The notes under the pieces: generated by a model
Database searches by the model: none
The model's input: only the letters and a program-made list of their open reading frames with translations
What the model was told of the DNA's origin: nothing
From: Streptomyces sp. NBC_01224
GTDB lineage: Bacteria > Actinomycetota > Actinomycetes > Streptomycetales > Streptomycetaceae
NCBI RefSeq assembly: GCF_036002945.1
Contig: NZ_CP108529.1
Span: forward strand, 9,598,893 to 9,662,892
DNA: 64,000 nt
Reading direction: 5' to 3'
Shown: in pieces, positions 10,060-19,461 of the stretch
Position numbering within the stretch: position 1 is the first letter of the stretch
Layout of the letters: the number at the start of each line of letters is the position of its first letter
Program-made: the position numbers and the translations under genes

Positions 10060-10198
10060 CATAGCAGGGAGTCCTGGTAGCGGTCGCTGTCGGCGAGGTG
10101 GAGCGCGAAGCCCCACCTGGCTGCGATGCCGGTGCAGCGTAGGCGCATCAGCCTGCCCCGTTCGCCGTCAGCCAGTTCGGCCACTCGCGGTTGACCCA
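10060..10198 (-). pseudogene. Fragment of a paralogue of the gene at 12195-12521
   Basis: The minus strand encodes GRLMRLRCTG then RWGFALHLADSDRYQDSLL. This matches KLMRLRYGG then IWGFALYLASSDKYEDTIL in the intact gene at 12195-12521. The fragment lacks both ends and is cut near 10198 by integrase-like sequence on the other strand. Confidence 0.6.
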
Positions 10199-10320
10199 TG
10201 CTGCGGAGAAGGGCGCGTCCACGCCGGTGCTGATGAAGCTGTCCGGGCATACGTCGGTCCGCAGCCTCGCGAAGTACGTGCAGGTGTCCAATGATGGTCT
10301 CCTGAACTCCCAGGCCGACA
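10191..10320 (+). pseudogene. Tyrosine recombinase (integrase) C-terminal remnant
   Basis: The frame reads LTHAAEKGASTPVLMKLSGH followed by TSVRSLAKYVQVSNDG. This is the box-II region of a tyrosine integrase with the GH motif and a candidate nucleophilic Tyr. No upstream catalytic domain remains. It is probably debris of an integrated element. Confidence 0.6.
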
Positions 10321-10463
10321 CCGATCCGGCCGCGTGTCGCCATCGCCGGCGACCGGGCGGAGTGTTTGTGGCCGGAGAAGAACATGATGAGTATGGAGAC
10401 ATCCATACCGTTGCGCCAAGCGGCATTTCGTGCCCTGCTCCAGAGGCCAATACGGTCGGTTTC

Positions 10464-11915
10464 ATGGAGTGGAATTTTCAGACGGCCGAAGAACTCGTGG
10501 CTGCCTTGCGTGCCGGTGAAGTGACCTCGGCTGAACTGACCGACGAGGCGATCGTCCGTATCGAGCGGGACGACAAGGAGATCAACGCGATCTGTGTGCC
10601 GGACTTCGACCGTGCACGGGCCGCCGCGCGCGGTGCCGACCAGGCGCGCGCCCGCGGCGAGGTCCGGCCCCTGCTCGGTATTCCGGTGACGGTCAAAGAG
10701 TCCTACAATATGGCTGGGCTGCCCACGACCTGGGGCATGCCGCAACACCGGGACTATGTGCCGGCCGAGGACGCGGTACAGGTGTCGCGACTCAAGGCCG
10801 CGGGCGCGGTGGTGCTGGGTAAGACCAATGTGCCCTTGGGGCTGCAAGATATCCAGAGCTTCAACGAGATCTACGGCACCACTAACAATCCGTGGGATCA
10901 CGATCGCACGCCGGGCGGATCCTCCGGCGGATCAGCGGCGGCCTTGGCGTCCGGATTCTGCGCGCTGTCCATCGGCTCCGACCTCGCCGGTTCACTGCGC
11001 ACCCCCGCGCATTTCTGCGGCATCTATGCGCACAAGCCGACACTCGGACTGGCGGCAACCCGCGGCATGGTCGTGCCGCCGGCACCGCCATTGCCGGTCG
11101 ACCTCGACCTCGCCGTCGTCGGTCCGATGGCGCGCACTGCCCGCGACCTCACGCTCCTGCTCGACGTCATGGCCGGACCGGACCCGCTGACGCTCGGCAA
11201 GGCGCACGACTTGACGCTGCCGCCCGCGCGCCACGAGCGGCTCGGCGACTTCCGGGTCTTGGTCGTCGACGAGCATCCGCTCATTGCGACCGGGCCCGCT
11301 GTGCGGGCGGGCGTGGACCGGGTGGCCGACGCGCTTGCCGACGGCGGCGCCCGTGTCGAACGGCACAGCCGGTTGCTGCCCGATCTGGCCGAAGCCGCGA
11401 TGCTCTACACGCAGTTGCTGTTCTCGAGCTCCGTTGCACGTTTTCCCGTCGAAGCGTACGAGCGGTTGCAGACCCGCGCCGCCGGACTGAGCGCGGACGA
11501 CCGGAGTCTCGATGCGGCGCGGCTGCGCGGCATGGTGTTCAGCCACCGCGACTGGATCGAGGCGAACAGTCGTCGTGAGCTCCACCGCCACGGCTGGCGG
11601 CAGCTCTTCGCCGAGTTCGACGCCGTGGTGTGTCCCATCACGCCCACTCCCGCGTTCCGGCACGACCACAACCCCGATCTGATGCAACGCCGGCTCGACA
11701 TCGACGGCACCGAGTACCCGTACTTCGACCAGCTCGTCTGGGCCGGTCTGGCCACCATGCCCGGCCTGCCCGCCACCGCCATACCAGCGGGCCGGTCCCC
11801 CGAGGGCCTGCCGGTGGGAGTGCAGCTCATCGGTCCGATGTTCGAGGATCGTACCCCGCTGCGGCTGGCCGAACTGCTCGAACAGAAGATCGGCGGCTTC
11901 CAGGCACCGAAGTAG
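10464..11915 (+). CDS. Amidase (amidase-signature family)
   Basis: A 483-aa hydrolase of carboxylic amides. The Ser-cisSer-Lys machinery is visible: Lys78 in GIPVTVKESYN, the Gly/Ser-rich loop PGGSSGGSAAALASG with the cis-Ser at 153/154, and nucleophile Ser177 in SDLAGSLRTPAHFCG. The frame is open upstream to 10191, but that part is integrase debris. ATG 10464 begins family-like sequence (MEWNFQTAEELVAALRAGEV). Length is normal. The substrate cannot be told, and neighbours are mobile remnants. Confidence 0.92.
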   Translation: MEWNFQTAEELVAALRAGEVTSAELTDEAIVRIERDDKEINAICVPDFDRARAAARGADQARARGEVRPLLGIPVTVKESYNMAGLPTTWGMPQHRDYVPAEDAVQVSRLKAAGAVVLGKTNVPLGLQDIQSFNEIYGTTNNPWDHDRTPGGSSGGSAAALASGFCALSIGSDLAGSLRTPAHFCGIYAHKPTLGLAATRGMVVPPAPPLPVDLDLAVVGPMARTARDLTLLLDVMAGPDPLTLGKAHDLTLPPARHERLGDFRVLVVDEHPLIATGPAVRAGVDRVADALADGGARVERHSRLLPDLAEAAMLYTQLLFSSSVARFPVEAYERLQTRAAGLSADDRSLDAARLRGMVFSHRDWIEANSRRELHRHGWRQLFAEFDAVVCPITPTPAFRHDHNPDLMQRRLDIDGTEYPYFDQLVWAGLATMPGLPATAIPAGRSPEGLPVGVQLIGPMFEDRTPLRLAELLEQKIGGFQAPK

Positions 11916-12015
11916 GGCGTACTACCTGGTATCCGTCGAGGACGAGGCGCGGATCACGACGAGACCCTCGAATGCGCGCAGTCGCTGCCCGGAATGCGCA
12001 TGTCACCCGCCTCCC

Positions 12016-12147
12016 GACCGCTACAACGCCACGGCACAGCCGTTCCAGTGGAAGTTCACCACCTCCGACCTGGACGACCTGCCGGCCAGGCTCGACCGGC
12101 ACACCGCCGATCACCACGAAGAATCCTCCGCCGCGCCGGCAGTGTGA
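12016..12147 (+). pseudogene. IS630-type transposase, extreme C-terminal remnant
   Basis: Forty-three codons read DRYNATAQPFQWKFTTSDLD then DLPARLDRHTADHHEES and a stop. This is the characteristic tail of an IS630 subgroup. No catalytic domain precedes it. Confidence 0.7.
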
Positions 12148-12194
12148 TCAACACCCGAAGGATTTACGGGGCCGGTGTTGTGTCTGGCGTTTGG

Positions 12195-12521
12195 TCAGAT
12201 GTCCGGGGTGGCGAGGTAGAGGCCGCAGGCGCAGTCCAAGGAGTCCTCGGGGGTGCCGGCGAAGCTGCCGGTGGGCAGGATGGTGTCCTCGTACTTGTCA
12301 CTGCTGGCGAGGTAGAGCGCGAAGCCCCAGATGCTGGCGGAGCCGCCGTAGCGCAGGCGCATCAGCTTGATGCTCTCGCCGTCGGTCAGTTCGCCGTCCA
12401 CGTAGGCGAACTGACCGCGGTGGCGGACGTTCACGGCGGCCAACTTGGGCCAAGCGGTGTGGGCTCGCGCGGTCAGCTTCTGGGCGAGTGAGGACTTGGT
12501 CGACTCCGGCACGGTGGGCAT
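12195..12521 (-). CDS. Conserved hypothetical protein, 108 aa
   Basis: No function recognised. ATG 12521 is preceded by GGAGG eight bases upstream. The protein is acidic and compact, with a conserved core (GESIKLMRLRYGGSASIWGF, then ALYLASSDKYEDTILP) and a cysteine pair near the end (DCACGLYL). A broken paralogue at 10060-10198 shares the core, which supports it as a real family. It may accompany a mobile element, because IS21-type debris lies directly upstream. Confidence 0.75.
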   Translation of the reverse strand: MPTVPESTKSSLAQKLTARAHTAWPKLAAVNVRHRGQFAYVDGELTDGESIKLMRLRYGGSASIWGFALYLASSDKYEDTILPTGSFAGTPEDSLDCACGLYLATPDI

Positions 12522-12539
12522 GGGGCCATCCTCCCTGGT

Positions 12540-12718
12540 CGCGGTATCGCGTGCTGCGGCAGGATCCAGCCGGTAAGTGGCGGACGGTGCGGAAGGCGTT
12601 GGACTCGTCCTGGCCAGAGCCGCGCAAGAATCTGCCGCCCGGGTCACCAGGCTGGATCCGTACAAGCCGGTGATCGAAGTACTTCGCGTTCGAACAGCCA
12701 CTGCTCATGCCGTTGCCT
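12540..12718 (+). pseudogene. IS21-type transposase (IstA-like) N-terminal debris
   Basis: Fragments in two frames read KWRTVRKALDSSWPEPRKNL and then RLDPYKPVIEVLR. Together they resemble the junction between the HTH and linker of IS21 IstA proteins (RTVRKALDSAWPEPRKKLPP..LDPFKPVI is the usual form, from memory). A frameshift separates them and the rest is lost. Confidence 0.5.
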
Positions 12719-13052
12719 GACGAGCCGTTTGAGACGGGCCGGGTGTTCACTCCGCGGGGCGACCGTTATGACGGGGGGCTGGCGGGACTTCGCCAGGGTC
12801 TAGGCCGCTGCTCCTTCCCGCTTCCCGACCTGCCCGGCGGCCTGCGGCCCCCCGCGCGACAAGGACGCCGCCGACGACGAATCAGTGGCCGATGGCGGGC
12901 ACCGGTCAGTGCGGGCTATGGCAGTTCGGGTCGGTACAGCCGTGGTGGCCAGCGCCAGCGTGCGGTCCGGCCCAGGTCGCGCTGGCGAAGGCCACCGTAG
13001 CCGTGGCCGCCCTGCTGCGGGCCGCCGGTTGCGAGCCGAAGCGTCCGCCGTG
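12719..13052. other. About 330 bp, no recognisable gene
   Basis: GC-rich sequence with open frames on the plus strand (for example from 12707 and 12892). I cannot assign them to a family and they lack convincing ribosome-binding sites. Probably decayed DNA next to the IS21 debris. Confidence 0.4.
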
Positions 13053-13979
13053 TCAGGGCACGGTGATTACGATCTTGCCGCGCGCGTGGCCGGTGGCGCT
13101 GACGTCATGAGCTGTGGCGGCCTCCTTCAGCGGGAACACGGCGTGCAGCGGGACGGTGAGGCGGCCGTGGTCGGCGAGGTCGGCCGCCAGCGGTAGTCCT
13201 GCCCAGCCCGGCGACTCTCCAGCTTCGGAGCGGGAGAACCGCACTCCGTGCCGGCTGGCGTCGAAGTCCGCGATGGTCACCACGCGGTGCGGGTCGCCGG
13301 CGATGGCCACCAGTTCGGCAAGAGAGCCCTTACCAGCCGCGTCCAGAACCACATCGACACCGAGCGGAGCCAGTGGGGCAAGGCGATCGGCCAGCCCCGC
13401 CCCGTAGGTGACCGGTACGACGTCGAGCTGGTCGAGGAAGCCGTGGTTGCCTTCGCTCGCGGTGCCGATCACGGTGAGGCCGCGGGCCTGGGCGAGTTGC
13501 GCGGCGATGGTGCCGACGCCTCCGGCGGCACCATCGATCAACAAGGTCATGCCTTCGGCGGCTTCCAGCGCGTCCAGTACACGTGTGGCTGTGTCGATAT
13601 TGCCCGCGGCGCCACCCGCTTCCTCGAAAGACCATGACTGAGGCTTGGACGCCCACGCCTCCAGCACGGCGTACTGGGCCGCGGCGCCTCCCTGATCCAC
13701 GAAGGGGACGAGGCCGAAGACCGCATCTCCCACGGCGGTGCCGGTCACCCCCTCTCCCACCTCGTCGACGATTCCCGCGGCATCCATGCCGGGTATATGG
13801 GGGAAGTCCACGGTGGCGATGTCCCGCAGCATCCCTGAGCGCAGGTACCAGTCAGCAGGGGTGACGCCGGTGGCACGCACCGCGATGCGGACCTGACCTG
13901 GCCCGGCGTGCGGCTCTTCGACCTCCTCGACGCAAAGGACCTCGGAACCGCCATAGCGGTGGTACTGCACAGCAAACAC
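13053..13979 (-). CDS. Zinc-independent quinone-oxidoreductase-type NADP-dependent reductase (MDR family)
   Basis: A 308-aa medium-chain dehydrogenase/reductase. The start GTG 13979 is chosen because ACGGAGG precedes it by six bases and VFAVQYHRYGGSEVL is the usual opening. The GroES-like catalytic domain occupies about 1-120. The Rossmann NADPH-binding motif is GAAGGVGTIAAQLAQARG around 150. Structural-zinc cysteines are absent, placing it with quinone-oxidoreductase-like enzymes. It is divergent from a TetR regulator 152 bp away, which probably represses it. Confidence 0.9.
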   Translation of the reverse strand: MFAVQYHRYGGSEVLCVEEVEEPHAGPGQVRIAVRATGVTPADWYLRSGMLRDIATVDFPHIPGMDAAGIVDEVGEGVTGTAVGDAVFGLVPFVDQGGAAAQYAVLEAWASKPQSWSFEEAGGAAGNIDTATRVLDALEAAEGMTLLIDGAAGGVGTIAAQLAQARGLTVIGTASEGNHGFLDQLDVVPVTYGAGLADRLAPLAPLGVDVVLDAAGKGSLAELVAIAGDPHRVVTIADFDASRHGVRFSRSEAGESPGWAGLPLAADLADHGRLTVPLHAVFPLKEAATAHDVSATGHARGKIVITVP

Positions 13980-14092
13980 GGACAACCTCCGTACACATGG
14001 CATGTCGTTCAGCAGGGGAACTCGCAGCCGCTCACCTCTGCGGCAGAGAGCTGACCGCGGGGCACCGCGGCACCAGGTCACGCTAACCCGCT

Positions 14093-14114
14093 AAACGGTC
14101 GGCCTCTTCCGTTT
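14093..14114. promoter_or_regulatory. Inverted repeat in divergent promoter, candidate TetR operator
   Basis: AAACGG (14093-14098) and CCGTTT (14109-14114) form a perfect 6-bp inverted repeat with a 10-bp spacer. It lies 17 bp upstream of the TetR start and between it and the divergent oxidoreductase. Position and symmetry fit an autoregulatory TetR operator; no binding data. Confidence 0.45.
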
Positions 14115-14131
14115 GTGATTAAGTGGGAGAC

Positions 14132-14812
14132 ATGCCTGCCCAACTGTCTCGGAACCCGCCGCCCTCCGCCTCCGGCCCCCCCGCCCCGGGGCAGAGAGCC
14201 GACGCCCGGCACAACCGCGCCCGGCTCCTCCAGGCCGCCCGCGAGGCGTACGCCCTCAACGGCACCGACGTATCTTCCAGCGCAATCGCCCGCAGAGCGG
14301 GCGTGGGTGCCGCCACCCTCTACCGGCACTTCCCGACACGCGGCTCGCTGATCGCCGCTGCGTTCTCCGAACAACTCAGCCAGTGCGTCGCAGCCCTCGA
14401 CGAGGCCCTTCAGGACGACGATCCCTGGCACGGACTTCGCAACGTCCTCACCAAGGTGTGCACGATGCAAGCCCAGGACCGCGGGTTCAGCGCCGCGTTC
14501 CTCTCCCAATTTCCCGACGCGCCCGACGTCCATCATGAGCGTGCCCGCGCCGAGACATGCCTCGCCCAGCTGGTACAGCGTGCGAAGGACACCGGACAGC
14601 TGCGCAAGGACTTCGACCCCAGCGACGTTACCCTCCTGCTCCTGGCCAACAACGGCGTCGTGCAAGAGTCCCCGGCGGCCTCCATGGCCGCATCCCGCCG
14701 CCTGCTCGCCTACTTCCTCCAGTCCTGCCTGCCGACGGACGGCACACCCCTGCCCCAGCCCGCGCCACTCCGCCTTGACGACCTCTACAAGCCACCGCAT
14801 CGAACGGGGTGA
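14132..14812 (+). CDS. TetR/AcrR-family transcriptional regulator
   Basis: A 226-aa repressor. ATG 14132 has GGGAG six bases upstream. The N-terminal HTH is clear (DVSSSAIARRAGVGAATLYR then HFPTRGSLIAAAF), followed by an all-helical ligand domain with a QLRKDFDPSDVTLLLLA stretch typical of the family. It is divergent from the MDR reductase at 13053-13979, its likely target. The inducer is unknown. Confidence 0.92.
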   Translation: MPAQLSRNPPPSASGPPAPGQRADARHNRARLLQAAREAYALNGTDVSSSAIARRAGVGAATLYRHFPTRGSLIAAAFSEQLSQCVAALDEALQDDDPWHGLRNVLTKVCTMQAQDRGFSAAFLSQFPDAPDVHHERARAETCLAQLVQRAKDTGQLRKDFDPSDVTLLLLANNGVVQESPAASMAASRRLLAYFLQSCLPTDGTPLPQPAPLRLDDLYKPPHRTG

Positions 14813-14870
14813 CCACCGACATCCGCCCGGGGCACGCGCCCCTGACGTGGATGTTCCTCAGACCCCACCA

Positions 14871-14970
14871 CCGCACTGCCGTCATTTCTGCTCTATATTT
14901 CGGAGCCTCATGATCGCCAACCGCCTCCGAAGACCGTCGACAAACGCTGTTCCTAGAAATCAACGAAGCC
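14871..14970 (-). repeat. Dispersed ~100-bp element, copy A
   Basis: Read on the minus strand it contains GGAACAGCGTTTGTCGACGG and, about 70 bases later, AATGACGGCAGTGCGGTGG. Related sequences occur at 27888-27990 and 38961-39060 in otherwise unrelated contexts. Copy A ends where the decayed gene at 14958-17975 begins. Nature unknown: possibly an IS or integration end. Confidence 0.5.
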
Positions 14971-17900
14971 ACGCGTGGGGCGAGCTCTACGGCGGTACGT
15001 CGAACGTCCTGCACGGCGGCCCCTCCAGCCAGGCCCGTGCCCGCTACCGGCAGGTTGTGCGCCTGGCCCGCGAGGTGTTCGTTCCGTTGCCCGGGCGTGC
15101 CGCGCAGGTGCTGGAGCTGACCGGCCGCCAGAACCCGACGCCCGAGGACGCCAAAACGCTTTCCGGATGGGCGGACCCGCGCGCGGTGAGGTACTTCTTC
15201 CTCTCCCGCCCGGCCGCCGCGTGGCTGGGCCTGCTGGATGAGGTCTGGCTGCTGCCCGACACCACCAGCCCGCAGGGACCGCCGCTCCCTATCTCGACCA
15301 TGTCACCGAGGTCGCCCCCCAGCAGGCGCGGGTGTGGCTGGCCGGGCACGCCGAACAGGTGGCGGAAGCCGGACCGGAGGCCGCTGGCGCGCTGCTGCGC
15401 CTGGCCGCCCGCCCCGGCATCGGCCTCAACACACAGGTGCGCACCATGGTGAACGCGCTGACCCGCGAGGGGCGGGAGCCCGGGGCGGCTGACGGCTGGC
15501 TGCTGCGGCTGGCCGCCGACTGGGCCCGCGACATTCCGCTGGCGGACCGCGACGAGGACTGGATCCGGACCGTGGAGATGCTGCTGGCCGCTGTCGTGCA
15601 TGCCGAGCACGACACCGACCAGGAGATCAGGGCCGCCGCCGAGGCAGGGGTCCCCGACGCCGAGCCGACGTCGAGGAGCGCCTGGCACGGCTGTCCGCCT
15701 GCCGGCGGCCAGCCTATGAAGCCGCCCTGCTGCTCGTCGCCCTGCTGCGCACCGCCTACCCCGCACCCCACCACCCCGGGGAAGGGCCGGCGCATCTGCT
15801 GCTGCCGGTGATCCGGACGGTGCTCGCGGCCCTGCTGCAAGCCGACGTGCAACGCACCGACCCGGCCGTCCGGCACGCCGCCGTCTTCCACCGGGACCTG
15901 GACGAGGTCGCGCTGGAGCATTCGGAGGCGTTCTTCGGCCCGCTGCTGGCGCGCGCGGTCCTCGACCTGACGGCCGCCGATGCCTGCGCCGGCGTACCGC
16001 TCGCGGAGCGCACCGAAGCTCTGGTCCGTCACGTGGGGAAGGCGGACGGACGGCTGCGCGACCGGCTGCTGGCCGCCCACCTCCAACACCTGTTGCCCGA
16101 CGCGGCCCTGCCTGGCGCTCTGGACGCCAACGCCTGGTGGGAGCAGGCAACCGGACTGCTTCCCGCGCTGCTGGCCCACCGCCCGACGCCGGAGGGCGCC
16201 CGTCTGGCCGACCACCTGCGCAGCACCTGCCTACCCGGGACAACCACGCACCTGCACACGCAGATGGCCGCCGCGTTCGGCGCCCCGCCCGGCCCCGAGG
16301 ACCTCGCGGGCTACGCCCCCCTCGGCCGCCCGGCCACCACGGGTGTGGATTCGCGTGTGGCACTGGTCCCCTGTGCTGCCCGAACCACTCCTCGCCCTCT
16401 GGGAGCCGGTGTTGTCCCTGTTGCGCCGCGCCAAGCCGTCCGGCCCGGCTGCCCCGCGCGCTGCTGGCCCCCTCGTCGAGATCACCAACCAGCCGCCACC
16501 CGCCCTCAACGAAACACAGGTGCAGGCCATCGCCGCCGAACATGGCCCCGCCGCGACCGCCGCCGCTCTGGCCGCCGCGCCCGACGCGGGCGACCCGCGC
16601 TACCTGATGGTGCTGCGCACCCTGATCGAAACCGACCCGGCTGCCTGGACCACGGCCCTGGCCGACATCACCGCATGCCTCGCCCTGCCCCAACTGCGCG
16701 CCTTCTACCTGGTCATCGCGCCGAGCAGACCCAGCGCCGCGACGCCTTCCCCGGTCACGCACTGGCCGAAGCCGTCGCCGAGGCCCTCGCCGCGCACCGC
16801 GACGCCACCTTCGCAGCCCCGGTCACGGACGAAGACACGCACACCGACACCGACACCGACACCGATGACGATACCCCTACGGCTCGCCTGGCCGAACAGG
16901 CCCTGCTCGACCTGCTGATTGCCGCCTGGCGTGCCGACAGCGACCTCGGCGAGAACCTCCCAACCGCCCTGGACCACCTGTACGACCTGACCGCACCCCT
17001 GACCACCCCCTCCGGTGGCACACCCGACGACACCCCGCCCGGCACGCTCCCGGCCGACTTCGTCGGCACCGGCCCGGCCGGCCGCGCTGTGCACTGCCTC
17101 CTGGAACACGCCCGGCACCACCACCGCACAACCGGCGCGGGCCTGCCCACCATGCTCCTCAACTCACCGAAGCCACCGGCAACCAGCCCAGGACCGCTGC
17201 CGCCCTCGGGCCCTACCTGCCCCTGCTACACGACCTCGCCCCCGACTGACTCCAAGGCCACCGCGCCGTCCTGCTGTCCCTACCGGCCGACAACACCCCC
17301 TACGCCGCCTCCGCATGGCTGCGCTGGGGCCCCTCCCACCCACCGCTGCTCGCCGACCTCGACCGCGCCGAACTCCTGAACCGACTGCGCACCTGCGCCC
17401 CGCCGGAAGCCGTATCCCACATAGCAGCCGCACTCCTGGGCGACCCGCGCTTCCTCGGCGACCCCGCCACGCTCTTCGCCGAACTCGCCGCCGCAGAAGG
17501 AGGAACAGCCGCCGCCTCCCGCCTGCTGGAACTCCTCGCCCATCGCGCCGCCCGCGCCGCCACCGCCCCCGTCACCCAGGCCGCGGTAGAACTGTGGCGT
17601 GCCGCCCTGGCCGCCGGTCTCCCTGAAGGCGCCCTGGCCGACGCAGGCACCTTCGCACTCACCGGCGTCGACGACACGACCTGGCTTGACCTCACCCTCG
17701 CCTCCGCCCGCCACACCCCCGCCCTGCGCGATACCGATCACATCGCCGAACGAGCAGCGCACCACCCCGACAAGCCCGCAGCCGCACAGATCGCCGCCCT
17801 GCTCGTCGCCCGCCCCAGCACCGACCCGTGGCGGGACGCCAACGTCCGTCAGCACGCCCGCAGCCTCCTGGCCGTGATCGGCCAGCGCCCGCCCGGCCCG

Positions 17901-17975
17901 GAACTCGACCATCCCGCACAGGAATTGCGCGCTGCCCTGATCACCGCAGGGGAGGTCGATGCCCACCAGCTGTAG
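14958..17975 (+). pseudogene. Large decayed gene of unknown function (at least five frameshifts)
   Basis: One continuous protein-like path exists only by switching frames. It goes from HAWGELYGGTSNVLHGG (about 14970) to about 15290, then a second frame from WLAGHAEQVAEAGPEAAG to about 15660, and a third (ARLSACRRPAYEAALLLVAL) to about 16345. A fourth (LLALWEPVLSLLRRAKP) runs to about 16740, then back to DAFPGHALAEAVAEALAA up to about 17155. The last section runs to stop 17973, with an internal TGA near 17248 (DLAPD stop). GC3 stays high in each piece. The original product would be about 1000 aa, helical and HEAT-like with no recognised catalytic motif. Many indels may be real decay or sequencing error. 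Confidence 0.65.
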
Positions 17976-18219
17976 GCGCCTAGGGCGTATTGTGAAAGTG
18001 CTGGTCACAGCGACTCGTTGATGGCAGCTGCGGGTGCCTGTGCGTGGGGCGTGGCGGTGGGCGGTCGGCCACTTTGCCCGTGCTGGCCTGCTGGTCCCGC
18101 TCGGCGGGGACACGGAGTTTCCCGACGCCACCCGGACCAGGTGGCCGCGTTGGCGCGCCGCCGGAACCTGCCAGCCCTGCTCGACCGGCACCCGACACAC
18201 GCCTTTGAGCCGCCGCACC

Positions 18220-18400
18220 ATGAGTACACCCCTACCACCGTCCTGGCAGCCCTGTGGGCACGGCGCGGACCCAGCCAGCGACCCGGTCGGCTGCCGCGGC
18301 GTTCACGTCCCCGGCCACACCGCATGCCTGGCCCACCTCACCGACACCGCCCGCACCGCCTACCTGGCCGGCCTTGCCCCGGCGCCATGGTTCAGCGTGG
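18220..18400 (+). pseudogene. N-terminal remnant of a pentapeptide-repeat-type protein
   Basis: From ATG 18220 the frame encodes WQPCGHGADPASDPVGCRG then HTACLAHLTDTARTAYLAGL. This resembles the Cys-rich opening of a Streptomyces pentapeptide-repeat protein group (from memory). Homology stops near 18400 and no repeats follow, so it is a truncated 5-prime piece. Confidence 0.4.
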
Positions 18401-18485
18401 CAGCGAGGCCGGCGCGCGTGGGGTTGCAACGGCGACAGTCTCGTCGCTTGGTTCCTTGCCGCTTTCATGTGACCTTCGGCGATTT

Positions 18486-19346
18486 CTACAGACCATCCAG
18501 TCGCCTGGTCACTGTGTCGAGTGTCGGCCAAGGAGGACCCTCGCGCAGCAAGCGCAGGAATTCCTCTCCGAATCGCCTCCCATTCGGAAACTGGTCGCCA
18601 AGCTCCCAACGCCACGCGGCGACCATCGCGATAACGAGCTGCCGACACTCGTCCAGCAGCCCTTGGTCAACGCTTGGGTAGTGCTCGCAGACCGCCTCGG
18701 GAACATGGGCGAGATCGAACTCGACGGGTCCACGGCAGCACGTCTCAAGGTCGATGAACAACGGGCCGTTCTTCGTGCTGAGCACATTGCCTGGATGCGG
18801 CTCGCCGTGGAGCAGCTGCTCCACGGCGCCGCGGTCGTCGATCGCTCGCCGCAGGCTTGCTAGCCTGCCGCTGAGGAACACGCGGTCCGCGTCGGTGAGC
18901 TCCGGCGAGCGATTCGGGTCGGCGACAACTTCTTCCGCCTCCGTGTTCCGGTCCGTGAACCTCGGGCTCGGCACATCGACCTCGCGCATGCCGGCGTGCA
19001 GCTGCTCCAGCGCCTTGGCGTAGTCGACTGGTGAGGTGTGAGGTGTCACGGGCTCGTAGTAGGTCCACAGCGTCACTGCGAAGCCATCGCGCGTGTACAC
19101 ACGCGGGTCCGCCCGAGGCTCCAAGGGACACACCGGGCATCCGACCTCGGTGAGGCGCTGAGCGAGATCGACTTCGAACTGTGCAACCTCTTGTCCCACA
19201 GGGGCGACCCGGGCAAAGACGTCGCATGGCGTCAGCCGCAGTGCCAGCTTGTTCGAGTTGTGGAGAACGATTGCATCGTTGGCTGGCAGGTCGAGCGATG
19301 CGGCGACCGAAGTCGCAGCCGCGATCGCACGCGTGACGTCGGTCAT
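18486..19346 (-). CDS. Aminoglycoside phosphotransferase-like (APH/ChoK) kinase
   Basis: A 286-aa small-molecule kinase-fold protein. ATG 19346 has a GAGGG ribosome-binding site. The Brenner-type catalytic loop is LLHGEPHPGNVLS, with Glu where most members have Asp (HGD), and the metal-binding loop is PLFIDLETCCRGPVEFDLAH. The Asp-to-Glu change is tolerated in some APH-like proteins but makes antibiotic resistance uncertain. It stands alone, with debris on one side and 12-bp repeats on the other. Confidence 0.85.
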   Translation of the reverse strand: MTDVTRAIAAATSVAASLDLPANDAIVLHNSNKLALRLTPCDVFARVAPVGQEVAQFEVDLAQRLTEVGCPVCPLEPRADPRVYTRDGFAVTLWTYYEPVTPHTSPVDYAKALEQLHAGMREVDVPSPRFTDRNTEAEEVVADPNRSPELTDADRVFLSGRLASLRRAIDDRGAVEQLLHGEPHPGNVLSTKNGPLFIDLETCCRGPVEFDLAHVPEAVCEHYPSVDQGLLDECRQLVIAMVAAWRWELGDQFPNGRRFGEEFLRLLREGPPWPTLDTVTRRLDGL

Positions 19347-19461
19347 ATCCACCCTCGAATCTTGGCATAGATGAGCGAGGGCGATGCCAACCCGCGTGGC
19401 CAGGTGCCAACTATCGTGGCTCGGCACAACTACCTAGTCGAAAGGTCCCAGCGGATCCGCA

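Noticed and set aside
15044..16762. 572-codon minus-strand frame across the decayed gene
   Set aside because: Arg/Gly-rich antisense shadow; the plus strand carries protein-like, GC3-biased segments.
14958..17975. Intact multi-gene operon of small hypothetical proteins
   Set aside because: The short frames abut end to end, lack starts and ribosome-binding sites, and together read as one protein with frameshifts.
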